Part shown: positions 25,101-40,100 of the stretch, in pieces | Position numbering within the stretch: the first letter of the stretch is position 1 | How the letters are laid out: each line of letters starts with the position of its first letter | Assembly: GCA_008933995.1 (NCBI GenBank) | Contig: WARS01000015.1 | Coordinates: 15,012,957 to 15,076,956 of the forward strand | Reading direction: 5' to 3' | Length of the DNA: 64,000 bases | DNA from: Datnioides undecimradiatus | Lineage: Eukaryota; Chordata; Actinopteri; Lobotiformes; Datnioididae | Position numbers and translations under genes: made by a program | The notes under the pieces: model-generated | The model's input: the letters and a program-made list of their open reading frames with translations, nothing else | The model's database searches: none | Told to the model about the DNA's origin: nothing

Positions 25101-28095
25101 CAGCTGGCTCTTCAGCTGATCTGCTATGAGTGTCAGACCTGTTTGTCACTTAGGATGAAGTGCAAGCCGATAATTTTAAGTTTCAGTTTATTCACTTTTA
25201 ATTTAATTTCTGTTTGTTTTCCTGCACCTCCAAGACCTCAAACCATCCGTCAACAAGCGGACACATTGCTCCTTAAAACCCTCAACAATACAGAGCCTGT
25301 TCTATCTCCGGCAAATTGCACATCCAACATGTCTGTGCCACAATGCTGGAGACAATCCGACAACAGGACATATCTGTCATAAACATCTTCATGTCCCCAC
25401 TGGAGCAGATGGAGTGATGTTGCTGCTAGCAGCGGCCCTGGAACAGCCTATTTTAATTATTGACGAGCATAAGCATTAGTTACTGTACCTGCTTTGTAAA
25501 GCAGGTGTCGACTCCCCCCTCAGTTATTTTTTGTCCTCCACCATTATTGTGAAAACACCAGGTGAGGACATGCTGCTGCAAGAGTGCAGCCACTTAACCT
25601 CTCCAAAGGCGTCCCAGCAGGGTGTGCTGGGTCTCCTAAGAGGGGGAGGGAATGGTCTGGGGAGGGAAGGAACGGCCTCAGCAGATGCCAGTGTTTCAAG
25701 CCTGATGCCGCAGCTGTCAGCACAGATGATGCCTCCGCCGTGAGTGCTCCTACACAGCTCGATGACCAACTGAGGACACTGTGATTCCTGGACATCGAGG
25801 CTGGATGTGGAGCCGCCTGCTCGGAGTTCCCTGTGGGACGGGAATCTGCAGCTGAGCACCTCAACTCGGGCGACTGCTGCATCTGAAATATGTTTCCCAG
25901 CAATCCAGTGGAGAAGGCCTCGCGTGTAACAAAACACGGTTAAAAAAAAAGGAAACAGGCAGAAGGAATGTGCAACGAAAAGGCGATTCTTCTTCGGCTG
26001 AGTAGAGCCGTGTAAACGGAGCACCCCGAGCGCCAGGAGCGGCGATGGAGCAGAAGCAGACAGATGGACGGAGACGGAAGTTTCCGGGCTCCGCCGTTCC
26101 ATGCAGGTGGTCCTGGGTGCAGGGATTGTCAGTGCATGGTGAATTATTTAAATGGGGAGCGTGGAAAAGGGAATGGCTGCATCTGTCGCACATCCTTTTA
26201 AAGCCCCTCCAGCAGATGTGTTTACTCACCGCCCGTACCAGCTAACTACTTAATGGGTCACCATTGGCAGCCAAGAGTTAATTAAGCAGGCCTTTTGCAA
26301 ATGGCGGGCACGTAGCGCAGGCATCGGCTCAGGGTCTATCAAGTCGCAGCAGGCGCTGTAGGCCTGTGGTTTACAGATGTAGTCGCTCAAGTTCATCTTT
26401 TTACTGCATCCTTGGCGAGCCGGTTGAAAGATATTGGATCCTGTTTTGCTCTCCTGGTTTCTGTTCAAGAGAGAAAAGCTGGATAGAAGGAGGACTTCCA
26501 CAGCAGCTGCTACTGTAAGAGCAGTTGTACTTATAATGTTGCTTTTTCTTCACACTGATAAGTGAGGAAAAAAAACAAAAAACTGCAATCCCACTGCATT
26601 GTGCGAATTTTCTACATTACTGAAAATGGCGCCAGATGGAGAAAGTCTAAAATATAGTTCATCTGGAGGCAAAATAAGCAGCAGACCTGCAGTAAGATCA
26701 AGAAAATAAGAGCACGTACCTCCAGTGGGGCTGCGCAATCTTTGTTATTTTAATATTTCATATATGCATCAAAATGGAAAAGGATATCAAAATACAAGAG
26801 CTTCTTAAAATATGACACACAAGTCTGCTTTTTGTGCAGGACATCATAAGCTACCAGCTAAGTCAACAGACTACATAAATAAGCAGTGCCCTTGTTTTGT
26901 CATTACACTATGTTTAAGCCACTAACCATTGTTTACTATCTTCCCTGCTTGTTAACACTGCTTTCAGTTGGTCTCTGGTGTTTTTATGGTTTCCTTGAAT
27001 ACAATGCATCACAACCTGCAATCGCATACACACGACAAAACCATTATCTTTTTTGAATATCCTTCTTCCCCCCTCGGTGATTAGTTTGACGGACTATATA
27101 AAATGCACATTCTCAAAGTAAAAAAAAAAAATATATATTAAAAACTTTAAAGCCACTTGTATCATTTTAAAACCCTTTCTGAAACTGCTGCTCAGAGCCT
27201 TACTTCCCATATATGCTTCCTGTAAAAAGTAGAACTGTGTGAGTGTAAATGCATGCATTTGTACTGACGGCACAAGACTGCGTGCACATTCATTTTGGTA
27301 TTTTTGAGTAATAATTTGATTGGGCCATAAAAACCAAAAACCTGAAACTGAGACCATGTGTACACGTTATAACTGCAGCAGAAAAACATGTTATCATGAG
27401 CAGTTTCTACGCTACCATGAGAGGATTATCTGAGGTGAGGTTCAAGTTGATTTGGAGTAGTTACAGCATCGCCGACATCATATGATACATAATCTGTTTT
27501 AGAGCTGAAAGACCTTCACAGGAGCCAGCGGCACTCATAATCATACATTTTTGATTGGATTGCAGTCATTGAGGACATTAAAATCTGTTGTTCCATCCAG
27601 AATGCCTTAGCGATCATCTGTTATGGTTTGGGATTATAAGAGATGACGTTAAAAATCAAATAGCTACACAGCCGGGAATAAATCCATATTTACACTGTTT
27701 TCACTTAAATCTTTGGGTTGTATGTATGGGGTGTTTCTCTGTCAGCCTCCCGTCTACAATGTTTGCCGCGTCTTTACGCTACGCCAAACTCTTCATCCCT
27801 TCAGCTACAGTTTTAACATACAGCTGATTTATAGATTTAGGAGTTGTTTATTTGCACAAAGAAGCGAAAAGAGAAACTGAAAAAATACGAGACTCATGCA
27901 TGTAAGACAAAGACACACCATGGGGATTGAAACATCTCAGCCTAATATAGGAGAGATCTCTGTGATTTATACATTTTTTTTTTTAAAAGTATAAAACTGA
28001 ACCAAGAAAAGAGCAGCACAACGTCTGAATGTTAACTAAAAGCCCGAAGAGGAAGAGAAAGAGAGAGAAGAAAAACAGTCCAGAGAGAGGAAGTA

Positions 28096-28144
<49 letters not shown>

Positions 28145-31100
28145 TTTTATATATGATTCACTCCACTGATCTCTGCTGAGATAGGCTTCTCGATTTCCTC
28201 GATTTGGTTAAAATTCCAACACTAGCACCCAACCTTCACCAAACGCAGCGCTCCTTTTTCCTTTCTACGCCACGACAACACACTGACAACATAATGACTC
28301 GTAGGAAAACACAACAATCTATTTAGACGGTCTCATTTATAGATGCAGGATTCACAGAGAGATGTCTGTCATTATAACTTCACACATTCTCTGTTGTCCA
28401 CGTGCCAAGATCAGAACTTAAACACATCAACAGACACACTGCCCTCACATGAGCTCAGTGTCAGTTATTTTGGAAATAAAGCCATATTCTCATAAAGTAA
28501 GTTACTTCATGAGAATATGGCTTGGTTTCCTAAGGCGCACTTTGAATATTTTCATCTGTTAATTCACTTGTTTCAGTGTTGTTTTAACGAAATGACTGAC
28601 TGTTACGCACACTCTGATTAAGGATGAAAAGGTGAAATGGGATCTTTGAGTCTTTCTTATCAAGTCCTCTTCACTCCTAGTTGTATGTGTGATTTCATTA
28701 TAAGGAAATCGCTGGTCCGTCTTGGCAAAATATCTGCTGATCAGTTTGTGGAAACAAAGAATGCTTTTTTTGTTTCAGCGAGGTTTTACACACAACCACC
28801 GTGATATTCAGTGGTGGAGAAACTCGATATCTGATAGTGATGTACCCGTGTTTAATGAAAAGTTGATATCTGCAGCATATGCAACACTAACACGCTCCGC
28901 CAGGACCCCCCCTGCTACAACAGAAAGCTCACAGGTTACTTACTGTCCGACTTCATAGAGCTTCGGTGCAGGACACAGCAGATAATTATTACGCACATCA
29001 CTCGGCTTATGGTCTGAAAAAAGCAGAAAAGACAAAAGGCGTTAAGGTAACTCAAAACAATGTATGATGCAGACAGTGAAACGCTTCACGTTTACTCTTG
29101 TTGCTGGAACAGTGTATCTGTCTGCTTCAGAAAAGGGCCAAATGTAAATCAGATCAGCATGAAACCCTTTTTTAAGAAGCAACCTTGGTTGAGAGAGAGA
29201 GATGGAATTCATTTTGAACCCTAAACATTAATTTATTTGAAATTAAATCATTATAAGAAATATTCTGAGATTATCGTCAACTTGGTTTTGCAATCCTCCA
29301 ATCATCCAACCATCAAATGAACTCTATTTGACCCCTTTTGATCATCTGTATCACTGGGATTATGAATTTCTTTTAAGCAAAACATCAGTTATATTAAAAA
29401 TGTAATTTCATTCTTTCAGACATTGCGTGTAACACCTGCTGTGTCACATGTTTGATATGTCAGCTCTCTTCTATCACAGGAAGCCGTGAGAGAAGACAAA
29501 AGGTAAGACATTACATGTTGGGTTTTGTCTGTGTGTGTGTGTGTGTTCATCAGCACAGAGGCCTGAGCCATCCTCAGCCACGGAGGTCGTTCGGATTATT
29601 GATATTTCTTTTCTGCTTGTCTGCTCGGGGCTCCGAATGGTTTGGTGATGGAGAAGACTGTAGCATCTGTTCCACATATGTGGTGTGTGTTCCATAGTTG
29701 CCATGATGCCTGTCCATAATTATAAGGTGCCCCACTGTTAAAAAGGTCTGGGCTGAACACATGCAAAAGCCAATGAGGGAATAAATAGCCCCAAGTGGGC
29801 GAATGTGAGACAGCCTAAACTGAGAAAGGACTAACAGGAAGACATCTGCTAATGGCCACTTCCTGATTCGGATGAAGTTCTTTTTTAAAGGAAAAAAAAA
29901 AATATGCTCAAGTGTTTCAGTCGAGTTGAAATGTTGAAAATCAAAAATAACTTGTCAAGGAGGGAAGTGTTGTCATTGGCAGTCGTCGATCCCACAGATC
30001 CCACGGCCAAATGAGAGCTTGAAAAGATTGGCTTTTGGTGCCAAATCCCGTTTGCTTCCTGAAAAAGGATTCTCAGCAGAACAGACTGCACGCTCGAAAT
30101 AAGGAGCACAGTGACCTACATACCCTCCTTTCTTCTGATGAATATAGATCATATAGATAGGGGCTGCCGTGAGATAACAGGTACGTTGGGAGCTGTCCTC
30201 CGAACAGCCGCCATCAATTCACGTTGTAGGAAGCAAGTTGGATGAGAAGATATAGAGTTCTAAGATGTGTGCAGGAGATGTGAGGTATTGAATGTCCACA
30301 CTTTGGACGCAAAAAGCACTAAAATACAATGAATCCTGATCATTGTTACTATAAACCACATTTAGCGGATGATAGTTTCTAATCATCTTGTTACTGATGA
30401 ATGCTGAGCTTCAAATCAAGACTGAAACATCTGACATATATAACAATGTTGTGCGTTTTTTATTAATTGAGCCTATGTTTAGGATGTACAGAGCCAACTG
30501 GCAAAAACAAGAGGTTGCTGACATTGTGCCGGGACACGCGAAGCTGCTGTGGATGAAACTGTTGAGAGAAACAAAACAACCTGCAGCTGTGTCTCCACAG
30601 ACGGGCCGATTCTTATCACATTCTCGTGGACACCGGGTATCAGAGAGCCAAATCTCGCACATGTACGATGGTGGTTACAGTGAATGTGCTGTCAGATAAC
30701 GATGGACAATAACGTCTGCCAGACGGTGTCGAGGGCTGCAAAGCATCAGCATTTCTTTGAGCTGTTTGCCATGTCCAACTGACCAAACACTTGAACTCGA
30801 ACTCTGTGTTACTATGACAACCAACAAGGTTTATCTCAGTAATTCTGATATATAATATATTCTTCTACTTGCTGCTGTGTGCATGTGAGCTTCCGCCCCA
30901 TTCTATTTATATATTAGGACACTAAGACATGTCTATAATCCCCCTCAGACAATCTTTAGCTCTGCGGAGGCAGAATTTAGTGTCAATGAATCTTTTTCTT
31001 AGTCCCTGTGAACTGAATCATTGTGGCTGCAGGCGAACTGTAGGCTCTGTGTCATTAAATGTGTGCCAACGTGGGTATTCCAAACAGCAGTGATGAACAA

Positions 31101-34100
31101 AGATATGGTATAAAGTGTTGTACTGCTTTTTAGAAATCACACTTCAGCTACAAAGCAAGTCCTGTTTCTCCCCAAACCATTATTTGCCTGTTTTTATTCA
31201 TTTTTCTTTATTGCTGTCATCCATGCTAATACTGGACTGCCCTGATGGAAGAGTTATGATTTATTTATTGTCAAAACAACAGCCACACATTCCAGTTTGA
31301 CTATTTTAATTTGCAAAACTGGCTGCATGCTTTGATATATCGATCTGGAGCACATATCAGTGAGGGCCAGACAGGAACTGTTATGCGACTCCACATTTGG
31401 CTTTTTAGCTGTTCACAGTGATCAGAAAACATCAGAGCTGCGCTTAACAACATTTTCAGCTGCACTTTGAGCCAAAAGAACCTGTAGAGTCCGGCTGGCT
31501 GAATGCATAATGGCGTTTTTGCAGGACTTACTGAAGGTTTGCTGGTCCACTATGAAGCTGCAGACGACGTCATTTGTGCTTCGGCCAAGGGTGAAGCCGT
31601 TCCCTCTGAGGACGATGTCAAAGGACTCTGTGGAATGTAAACAAACTGGAGATAAGACTGGGAGGAGGATCCTACATATAGTTAAGAGATTCTTTTGGAT
31701 TTACCCAGAATCTCTTCTGCAGGCTTTTGCATAAAACACTATAAACAGTAGTTCCAACAGGCCTCCCTGCAATAACACTTTTCAGGGAACTTGCACGATG
31801 TGCTGCTTTCATGGACAAATTTTATGACTTTAATAAATCTAGCTTTATTGAATATAGGTTATTTGATGCAGAAACGCTATGCATGTCAGTAGCAAATGTA
31901 TTACCAGAATTTAAATATTAACTTTATCAAAACGAGAACTGAAATGTGGGCTTCATCTTCTTACTTCTGTGTCTTCTGTTTATTTTGTTGCAGCTGGACC
32001 AAACCTCAGCAGGACACATTTAAAAGACTCTTTTCACAGCAGCTGTTATATGCTCCGACTTCATCTAACATCTCACAAGTCACTCATTTGAGTGAGGTGC
32101 ACAAAACAAAAAGGTTTGTCTGAAATAATGTCCAGTTCTCTGAGGTTCTGTTGCGAGGCCGTGTGATGCACGATGGCCTAAGATCCGTCAGATGATTTTC
32201 AGTGACCCGCATTGACCCGCCTCTTCTCTCTAAGCAGACCTGCAACCTCACCGCTGCTTGAAACTGAGACATCTTTCCAATTTGTCTTGAAAAGAAGTTC
32301 AAGCAGTGACAAGAGGGTTTGAACCTGAAATCTGTGCAGAGCTGCAGGGACTGACTGCAGCAGGAGGAGGAGGATCCACTCACCGTTCACGCAGACACTG
32401 GAGGGCTCTACACTCAGGATCTCTGTGCACGATCGCTTTAATATCTGGAGAATGAAAAAAAAATAAAAATGAAATGGGTACATTATCGCTTGAGGGCCAA
32501 GAATAAATACATCAAATCCTGGCCGTTATCGGCTCTGTCAAGTTTAGAAAACAGATTAGGGCGCAACACCTGAGAAATGTCTCACTCCTGATCGGGGCCT
32601 GGCGGCAAAAGGAGAGCGCTGAACATCAGCGGCGAGGAGAACGGGAGGGAGAAACGGCAGCTGTGTCAGCCTTTATGGGAAAATTATGCAAGACTATTAC
32701 ATTTCTCAGTTCTATTAAAAACCTCCGGGATCCTGCATTATCATATAAAGAGGCCTGTGTGAGCCCACTGTCATGGAGCTGCAGTATCCGCTATGATTCA
32801 ATAAATCAACAAAGGACAAACTATGCAAATCCCAGTACACAGTCGGTAAAAAGAAGCATATTAACTGCAATATAGGACACTTGAACCTTTCATTTGATGT
32901 TGGGAGAAACTTCAATCTGAGGATTGGAAGAGGAAGTGTTTACAGCAGCCTTATTAAATATGATGGTTTGATATGGAATCGTTAAAAGGGGACAGGGTTG
33001 TAGATGACAGCTGGGAGGAAAAGGATCTGCTGCTGTTCCTCTGTGCCACTATTTTCCCCGTCTAATTACTTCCTTGGCAGTGCCCGAGAATAAAAGGGGG
33101 GGGGAAACGGAAAAGAAAACAAAACTGATTGCTTAAAATGACGGAGGACCCCGGCAAACGACATCGCTTTCCCACCAAGTGTGGCGATGCGAACTAAAAA
33201 TGCTATTTCGAAGTAGTAGCAAAGTGTAGTAGATGCATTAGGCGAAACGTGGGTAAATTACGCAATTTGTAAGGTTTGAAGACGTACAATCTAGATCCTC
33301 TGTGTTTTAGAGATATTAAACTATAAGCTTTGAACGTCTGAACTCCAGCAGCAGCTATTCATTTCTCTGGGATCCTGTGACAAACATTATTTACAGGCTG
33401 CAGGGGAAAGGGAGGCAGTCGTCCAAATATCCAAAGTCATCCAAATATCTCAGCCAGTGTTGCAAGTGGTGGGGTTTCAGAAGGGGTGAGGCTGGTTTAG
33501 TCGTTTTGTGGAAATAATTAAGTGAAAAAGGTTCATTGGGCCTTCTGTCACACATTATTTACGAGACAACGTCCCGAAAATCCTGAAGTCTGCAGGAACA
33601 TAAAGGCTTAGATAAACTCAGCTCCGTGTGCTCAGTAGCTTAAAAGGAAGTTACCGATAACGATGTGGTTGCCTTATAATTTGGGGTTTTTCCCAAAAGA
33701 CCCGCAGTTCAGAGAACAAAGGCCCGAAAAACGGGAAAGGAAACCGGCCTAATAGCGTGCAGAAACCCAACTTTTTGTGAGTTTTGTCATGCTGGTCACA
33801 GAGGCAGCGTGGATCCTGCAGCAAAAGGCTGCACAGATGATCTCAAATCCTCGAAATCCAACAGAGGAGTGAGTAGGCCAACTAGTCAGGAATCCAGTAT
33901 TACTAATCAGAGAAGAATGCTCCGCGTTTCATTTGGATGCTGGGAGCGTCACTGTGCTCCGCGCCTCCAAAGACTGAGGGGATGAGCGTTTTGTTGTCGT
34001 GCTGGACATTCTTGTGCACGCTCTAAAACATTTTTGGAGAGTGTTGCATAAAAATAGGTACACGACTTTAACGTGACGAATGACCTCATGCTAAATAAAA

Positions 34101-37100
34101 AAAAAACAAAAAACAAAACAAAACTGTGTGAATGCTCTTTCCCAGATAAAAGAGCTCAGCACAAACCGATTAGAAGCTGCTTATTTCCAATTGTCAATAA
34201 TCAAATCCAGCCTTTCAGAAGTTTTCAGCACATTTTAATGTTAATTATTACCACCTGGGTTTCACATGCTCATTAGAGAGGACAATATCTCAGGTTAGAA
34301 CTAGTGTGTCATCTTTTCCTTTTTCATTTTTCAGGGTGCTAGTCACCATTACTAACACATTATAATGATCCAACCACTATTACACCTGTTTTGAATAAAT
34401 CCTACTTGAATTCTTTTGAATGACTTTTTATTATTTGGCTGCAAAATGCATGAAAGATTCACCATCTTGAATCGGTTTTCGAGTAACCTCTGTTAACACA
34501 GAACAGGATTTTTTTTTTTTTTTTTTTTATATTTGTCATAGATTATTTTCAACTCATGTTTTCAATACAGAGATAAATTACCTAAATTATTTAAGAAAGG
34601 TTTTGAGAGAAGGGAGCTTTAAAAGCCACAACTGGCATTCAAGATATTCAGCACAGCATTGTTGTCTACGCCCAGGCATCGTTCCACTTCCATCAGACTG
34701 AGAGTCGTGGTTTCAGACCCGCCGTTACTTGACAGTCATGTTAAAAGCAACAGAATTAATCACAGTTGTCGCGCTTTGCATCACCCAACAGAAACAAGAC
34801 ACACCCTTTGGCTTTTGCCTCCTTCCAGCTGCATGTCTGACAGCCCCGTCTAGCTCTGTCCTTTCTCTAAACACTGCTGGCCTTGTCGGCTCCGACACAG
34901 ATTTAAGTCCAGCTCAGGTCAGTGAGCTCCGCAGGGCTCCGGGCTCAGATTCATGTAAAAATGTTGCCATACAAACCCCCGCCTTGGCTGACAGCGTTTA
35001 GGCTAAAAGCTGCAGCAAATGGAAAGTATCACTAATTGGCTGGCAGAGGACGAGGAGGCTGCATTGCATGGGAAACTTCGTATAAACACTGTTAAAGGGA
35101 CTCTTACACTCTGACAGCTATTCACTGGTTACAGCCTTCCACTGACAGGATGAGTCTGACGCGTGAGGCCGGCTTTTATTCGGAATTCCTCAATGAAAAT
35201 AAAAAATAAAAGCACTGATTGCACTGAAGCGTGCCGCTGCGCTGCGAGCTTTGTCACTCAGCACAATAAGAGCACTGAAGTGGATGTCATATGGACAGTG
35301 ACTAACTGTCAAGCTGCTCCCATTACAGAGCCTAATTTGCTACAGAGTGGCGAAGACATTTCCTTCTCCGTCTACTAACCGAGGACACAACGAGCTGTTA
35401 TTTCCACAGACATTTTCCATGCAGCTAAGCAGGAAGTTCACTGAGGTTTTGCTCTAATTTGTGACCAACTTCAATGAAGCCATTGCAAGAATCCCACTTA
35501 TTTACCCACCTGGTTCTGCACTGTGTTATCACCATTAATTATTTCTAAAATACAGGGGAAAAGAGGCTTTGAGCGTGTCCAAGCGCGGGGGGAGAAAAGC
35601 TTATATTTCACTTATTCACCTCGCATATCAACAGGAAATATGAGTCGACTGACTGTCCACCAAAACACACACAAACACACACACACACACACACCAACAC
35701 AAAGTAGGCAAACTTACAGAATTGACAATGCCTTTGAGTGCGTGGAAGCCACCTTTGACAGGAAACACTTGGTCCTTGGTGTCCGCGATATTAACAAGCT
35801 GTTGGTATGAAGAGGGACTTGAGTAAATAAGAAGTAGTGCTGATTTTAATGCTGCTTTCCTCTTTTTCTGTTTTCCTATTTATGACTGAGCACTGTCTTT
35901 CCTTTCATATCATGGGCAGGAGGAGACATAGCAGATGGCATGACTGTGGCAAACACTTTGCTCAACCATAAAAAAAAAAAAAGATTGCAGCACAAACTGG
36001 GAGCAATATTGCCTTTTGTTTTTTGACTTAATAAGAGCCCATCACAGGGTGGTTACCAATGGTTACAAGGGACAGGCCACCATGTTGAAAGGGGGACAGT
36101 GAAAACTGCACACATTACTGACTGAGGAGGAAAGGACTGTGACTTCTGTGCAGCTCGAACAGTCTGACATCAATTTATGAGACAAATATTGAATGACGTG
36201 TTGGCGATCGGGTTGAATTTGTTGATTTCGTAGCAGTGTGATGGGGCGGTAAACGGTTTTAACGGCCAGTTTCAACGCTGCCTTTAATCCATAGTTTCTA
36301 CTTGAAACAGCAGACAATGCAAATGTTCACAGTCACACTCCCCTGGTCATCACTGTTTAACAGATACGCGGTTACGTGACCCTGCAGGGTGGTCCGAGTG
36401 TAAAGGAGACCCAACTCACAAACTTCACTGTGCAATATTGTGATTTTTTAAATCAGCTGTCTGATTGTAGATATGTCTACACATTAAACATTCATTTTCA
36501 CCCATTTAGCTTCTTGCTATGAACTTCTGAGGCCCAAAACCGTCTTTTAAAAAACACCCCATCGGTCGCAGAGGTTTCTTTGTGTTTTTTTCTGCTGTTC
36601 TTTTTTTTAAGGGATCTTTAACAAACGGTTTACCATTGTTTCATTTTATTTGGTCTTTGTTTATGAGATGTAATTAAATTAGATGTGCTGTAACAATCAT
36701 TAGCTGTCATTTGTTTGAACAGAAACGTGGGAATCTTTTGGTTTACTGCTGAAACAACTACTACTTATTTTACTCATTATCACAGAGCTTGCCCCAAATG
36801 GTTAAATCACTCTTTACTGTTTAGTTTCCAATGAAAACAAAAATATCAAAAATGATTTTTTTAAAAATCAATCGAGCCAAAATAGTTCACAAAAACACAG
36901 ACTTCATTCTGAGGAAAATGTCCAGATATCCAGATCTTTCTGCACCGCAGTCCAGTGTAACTGACATGAATGCAAAGTGGCCCGAGGTGTCGTATAAACT
37001 TTTTTAGTCTGCCGGGAGCAGTAGTTTGTTTTTTGGGTGAAGTATCGCTCTAAGACCTGGATTATCCATCCAGGTAACGGCGCTCACGTCACATGTGTTA

Positions 37101-40100
37101 TCTTACTTGACACTCTTCTAACACGGTGGCTCTTGTAAAATCTAATCGTTCAGCAATCATCCAGCGACAGACTTCACTGGCGTTTGACTGCCGCAGATTA
37201 AAACTAAAGCTCTCTTACCTGCTGCTCATCAAAGTCCTTGATACCCACGCAGTAAACACGAGCGCCATATTTCCTCGCCTCATCAGCCTGCGGATCAAAC
37301 CAACGATGTGTAACAGCAAATTCCAAAAATAAAGAAATAACGCGTAAAATAAAACATGAATTTGGTTTGAACAGGATTACTATCGCAGTTTGACAGTTAA
37401 ACAGCCTCTGTGACGATGACTCTCACCTCTTTCACTGTGAGCTCATGAACATAAACTGCAAGCTTCCCGTCCGTCAAGGCCAAGATGATGCTCGAGGACT
37501 TGATCCCTTGTTTCTGTATCTGAGCCGAGGCCTTCGGGTTCAACATGAGAGACAAAACATTTCATTGGATCTCATGTTGAACACAACGTGAGCGCAAAGC
37601 TGCTGAATTGTAAATGGCTTTATTTGAGAAGGCAAAGTGACCTCTTTGATTCCCTCGTGCATGTAGGTTTCACCTGCTGGTTTCACATCACGCAGGGACT
37701 TCAGACCCTCCTCTATCTTGTATCTTAAAACACAGAAGAAAGTAAATTGGTTACATTTTGCTCCAAGGTTCTTCTGCTGTACTGAAATCACACAATTTAT
37801 CCATGGGTGTTCATTTTTTCCACTCTAGGGGTGAAGGTTTCTAGAAAAACAGCATTCAAACACCTCACAGACAGTCATTTGTACAGCTGCTGTACTGTAG
37901 CTACATGAGATGTGCAGTTATGGGTTTTGCTCCTAACCCGGTTTTTAAATAGAGACTTTGACGGGTTGTTCTTTTAATAAAGAAGTGAAAATGTCTCGGA
38001 GGCTTTTTTTTAGTATAAACTGGCAATTTGTTATAAAAATATGTATGATTACAGTTATTAAATCACACAGATCATAGGTCAGATCTTATTCTGGTAACTC
38101 GAACTTAATAAGAAATACTTTTTGAAGATTTGACACAAAATTACTTTTTGTTTTTCTTCAGCATGTTTTTCTAGGTCACTCAATGGACGAGCAAAGATAA
38201 GGAAACGTATGATGATACTGATTTTTTTCTGTTCTCCATGTTAAAATGTGAATGATCTGTCAACATTTAAATAAATACGGGCAGTCTAAACTATTTAATA
38301 TGGAAAAAGAGCATCGCAGTATGTTTTATCAGTCATTTCATTACATTTTAGTGAAAATCAGTAAAAGTAATACAAAATACAAAAAGTGTGAAACATCAAA
38401 ATTGTGTCAAACAAGCGATCAGTCAGCATCTGGTTTTGCCAAATCATGATAATTAAGTGAATCATAATGATGTGAAAAATTATTCAAAAATATCCAATAT
38501 TGCTATAAAACTGTCCCGATGATATTTCCTTTATTGAGCAAATGCACCCATGAACATTAAAGGTGGGGCTACAATGGCTTAAACTGTGACAGTGACAAAA
38601 AGGAAAATCATTTCACGTCGGTTGATTTGAGATGTGAAACAAAACAAAAGCACGTGTAAAAGTATCATTTCGTTTGACTGCTACATTTCCAGGAATCTAA
38701 AAAAACATATTTTGACCAAGACGCTTCTAAATGGGAAGTACAGTAACCGTGGAGGCAGTGTTACAGTGAGTGAGACTGTTGCTGAGATGTGTTAAAGCGG
38801 TACAGCACAAGATGCTGAGACAAGCACACAACAGAGAGTTTATGACAGAGCTCAGTACCTGTCTCCAGTCAGGGGCAGCAGGACTGTCGCTTTGGCCGAG
38901 AAAACGATGAACGAGACTCTCATTCTGGGGCTGAGGAGAAAAACAGAAATCATAAGGAATAAGAAACAGTGTTCTTGAGCTGTCAAAGTAGGACCCAGGA
39001 CAAGAGACTACAATATTATAATACTTATTCAGGGTTTCTCCTCCTTAACTCCATAAAATCAGCATTTGCCTGCCTGATCCTCTTTATCATCCACCCACAC
39101 AGCATGACATGTAAAATAGTCAGAATGGCTATAAATGACCGTGTGACTGACAGGTTTATATATAAGCTTCCACATGAGCTCGGTTCAGTTAAGGAGAATG
39201 AAAGAAGCATAAGTAATTAAGTAAACAGACGGGGCTTATTTAATGTCAACTAATATTAGTGTGCGACTTAAAGAAGCTTCTGTGGAACTGAAGGAAGTGA
39301 TTAATCAATTCACAGACAGGAAACATGTGGTGATGAGTCACTCGTAAACACACACACATCCTGTTGGACAAATATATACTTTGTACCTGTGACTTGAAAA
39401 GGGTGTGAACTGACACGGGACGCCGTGATGTGTCTCTGACCACGGAGTGTGGCATCGGACTGCGTCCTCTCTGTACAACCTGTGCTGTTTGCATTCGGCG
39501 TCCCTCTGTCATGCTGCAGCGATTTGATTACAGATTTTGGGTTTGGGGGTCTTTTTCGTAAACACAGCTGGTTTCTGAGCTCACATCCAGCCGAAATGTT
39601 GCGGACATTAAAGTCAGCGCTGAGAAAGAGGAGGAAAATGTGCAACTGCCGCTGTGAAAATGTGCCGAACACTTCACCTCACTGTGCTGAGAGAATTGTG
39701 CAAAAACGGTTACGGAGCAGTCGAAGTCTTTTTATGCAAGTCGAAGTTGTGACACGACAGAGGAAAAACACTACAAGACAAGTAAACGTCCACTGACCTT
39801 ACTTAGTAAACGCTGAGCACTTGTGATTAAATGTACTCAATGTAATACAGCAAAGGTAATGGTTGTAAATTGGACAATGTCAAAAATAATTGATTGCTTT
39901 TTATTTAACAGAGCAAGACAAACTCCTCGAAAGCATCTTTAATTTGCTCTTAACACTACGCGGGTGTACAACAACGTCTCGGATACAGGCTGATTTTAGC
40001 CAAATCGTGATTTAAATGAGGAGATAATTAATCAAAGAGTAAGAAGAAGCTGATGAAGAGTGACGGCTTTCGGGACATGATGGTTTTCAACACTTTGTGC

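Larger units (their letters stand above)
21169..28943 (-). other. antxr2 intron 10 (largest complete intron)
   Basis: 7.8 kb. Includes an A-rich tract, the (GT)23 microsatellite, the 59-base palindrome and two unique segments (22030-22170 and 26110-26350) rich in ATTA/TTAAT words. The frame at 25524-26102 on the minus strand is long but without homology. Confidence 0.75.
32445..35717 (-). other. antxr2 intron 7
   Basis: 3.3 kb; poly-T tract at 34509 and a CA microsatellite close to exon 7. GC-moderate unique segments at 32530-32660 and 33000-33180 could be regulatory; no coding sequence. Confidence 0.75.

Noticed and set aside
25524-26102. 192-codon minus-strand open frame in intron 10
   Set aside because: Among several thousand frames in 64 kb one of this length is expected by chance, and it overlaps other frames in the same GC-richer segment. 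No domain is recognised and there is no splice context.
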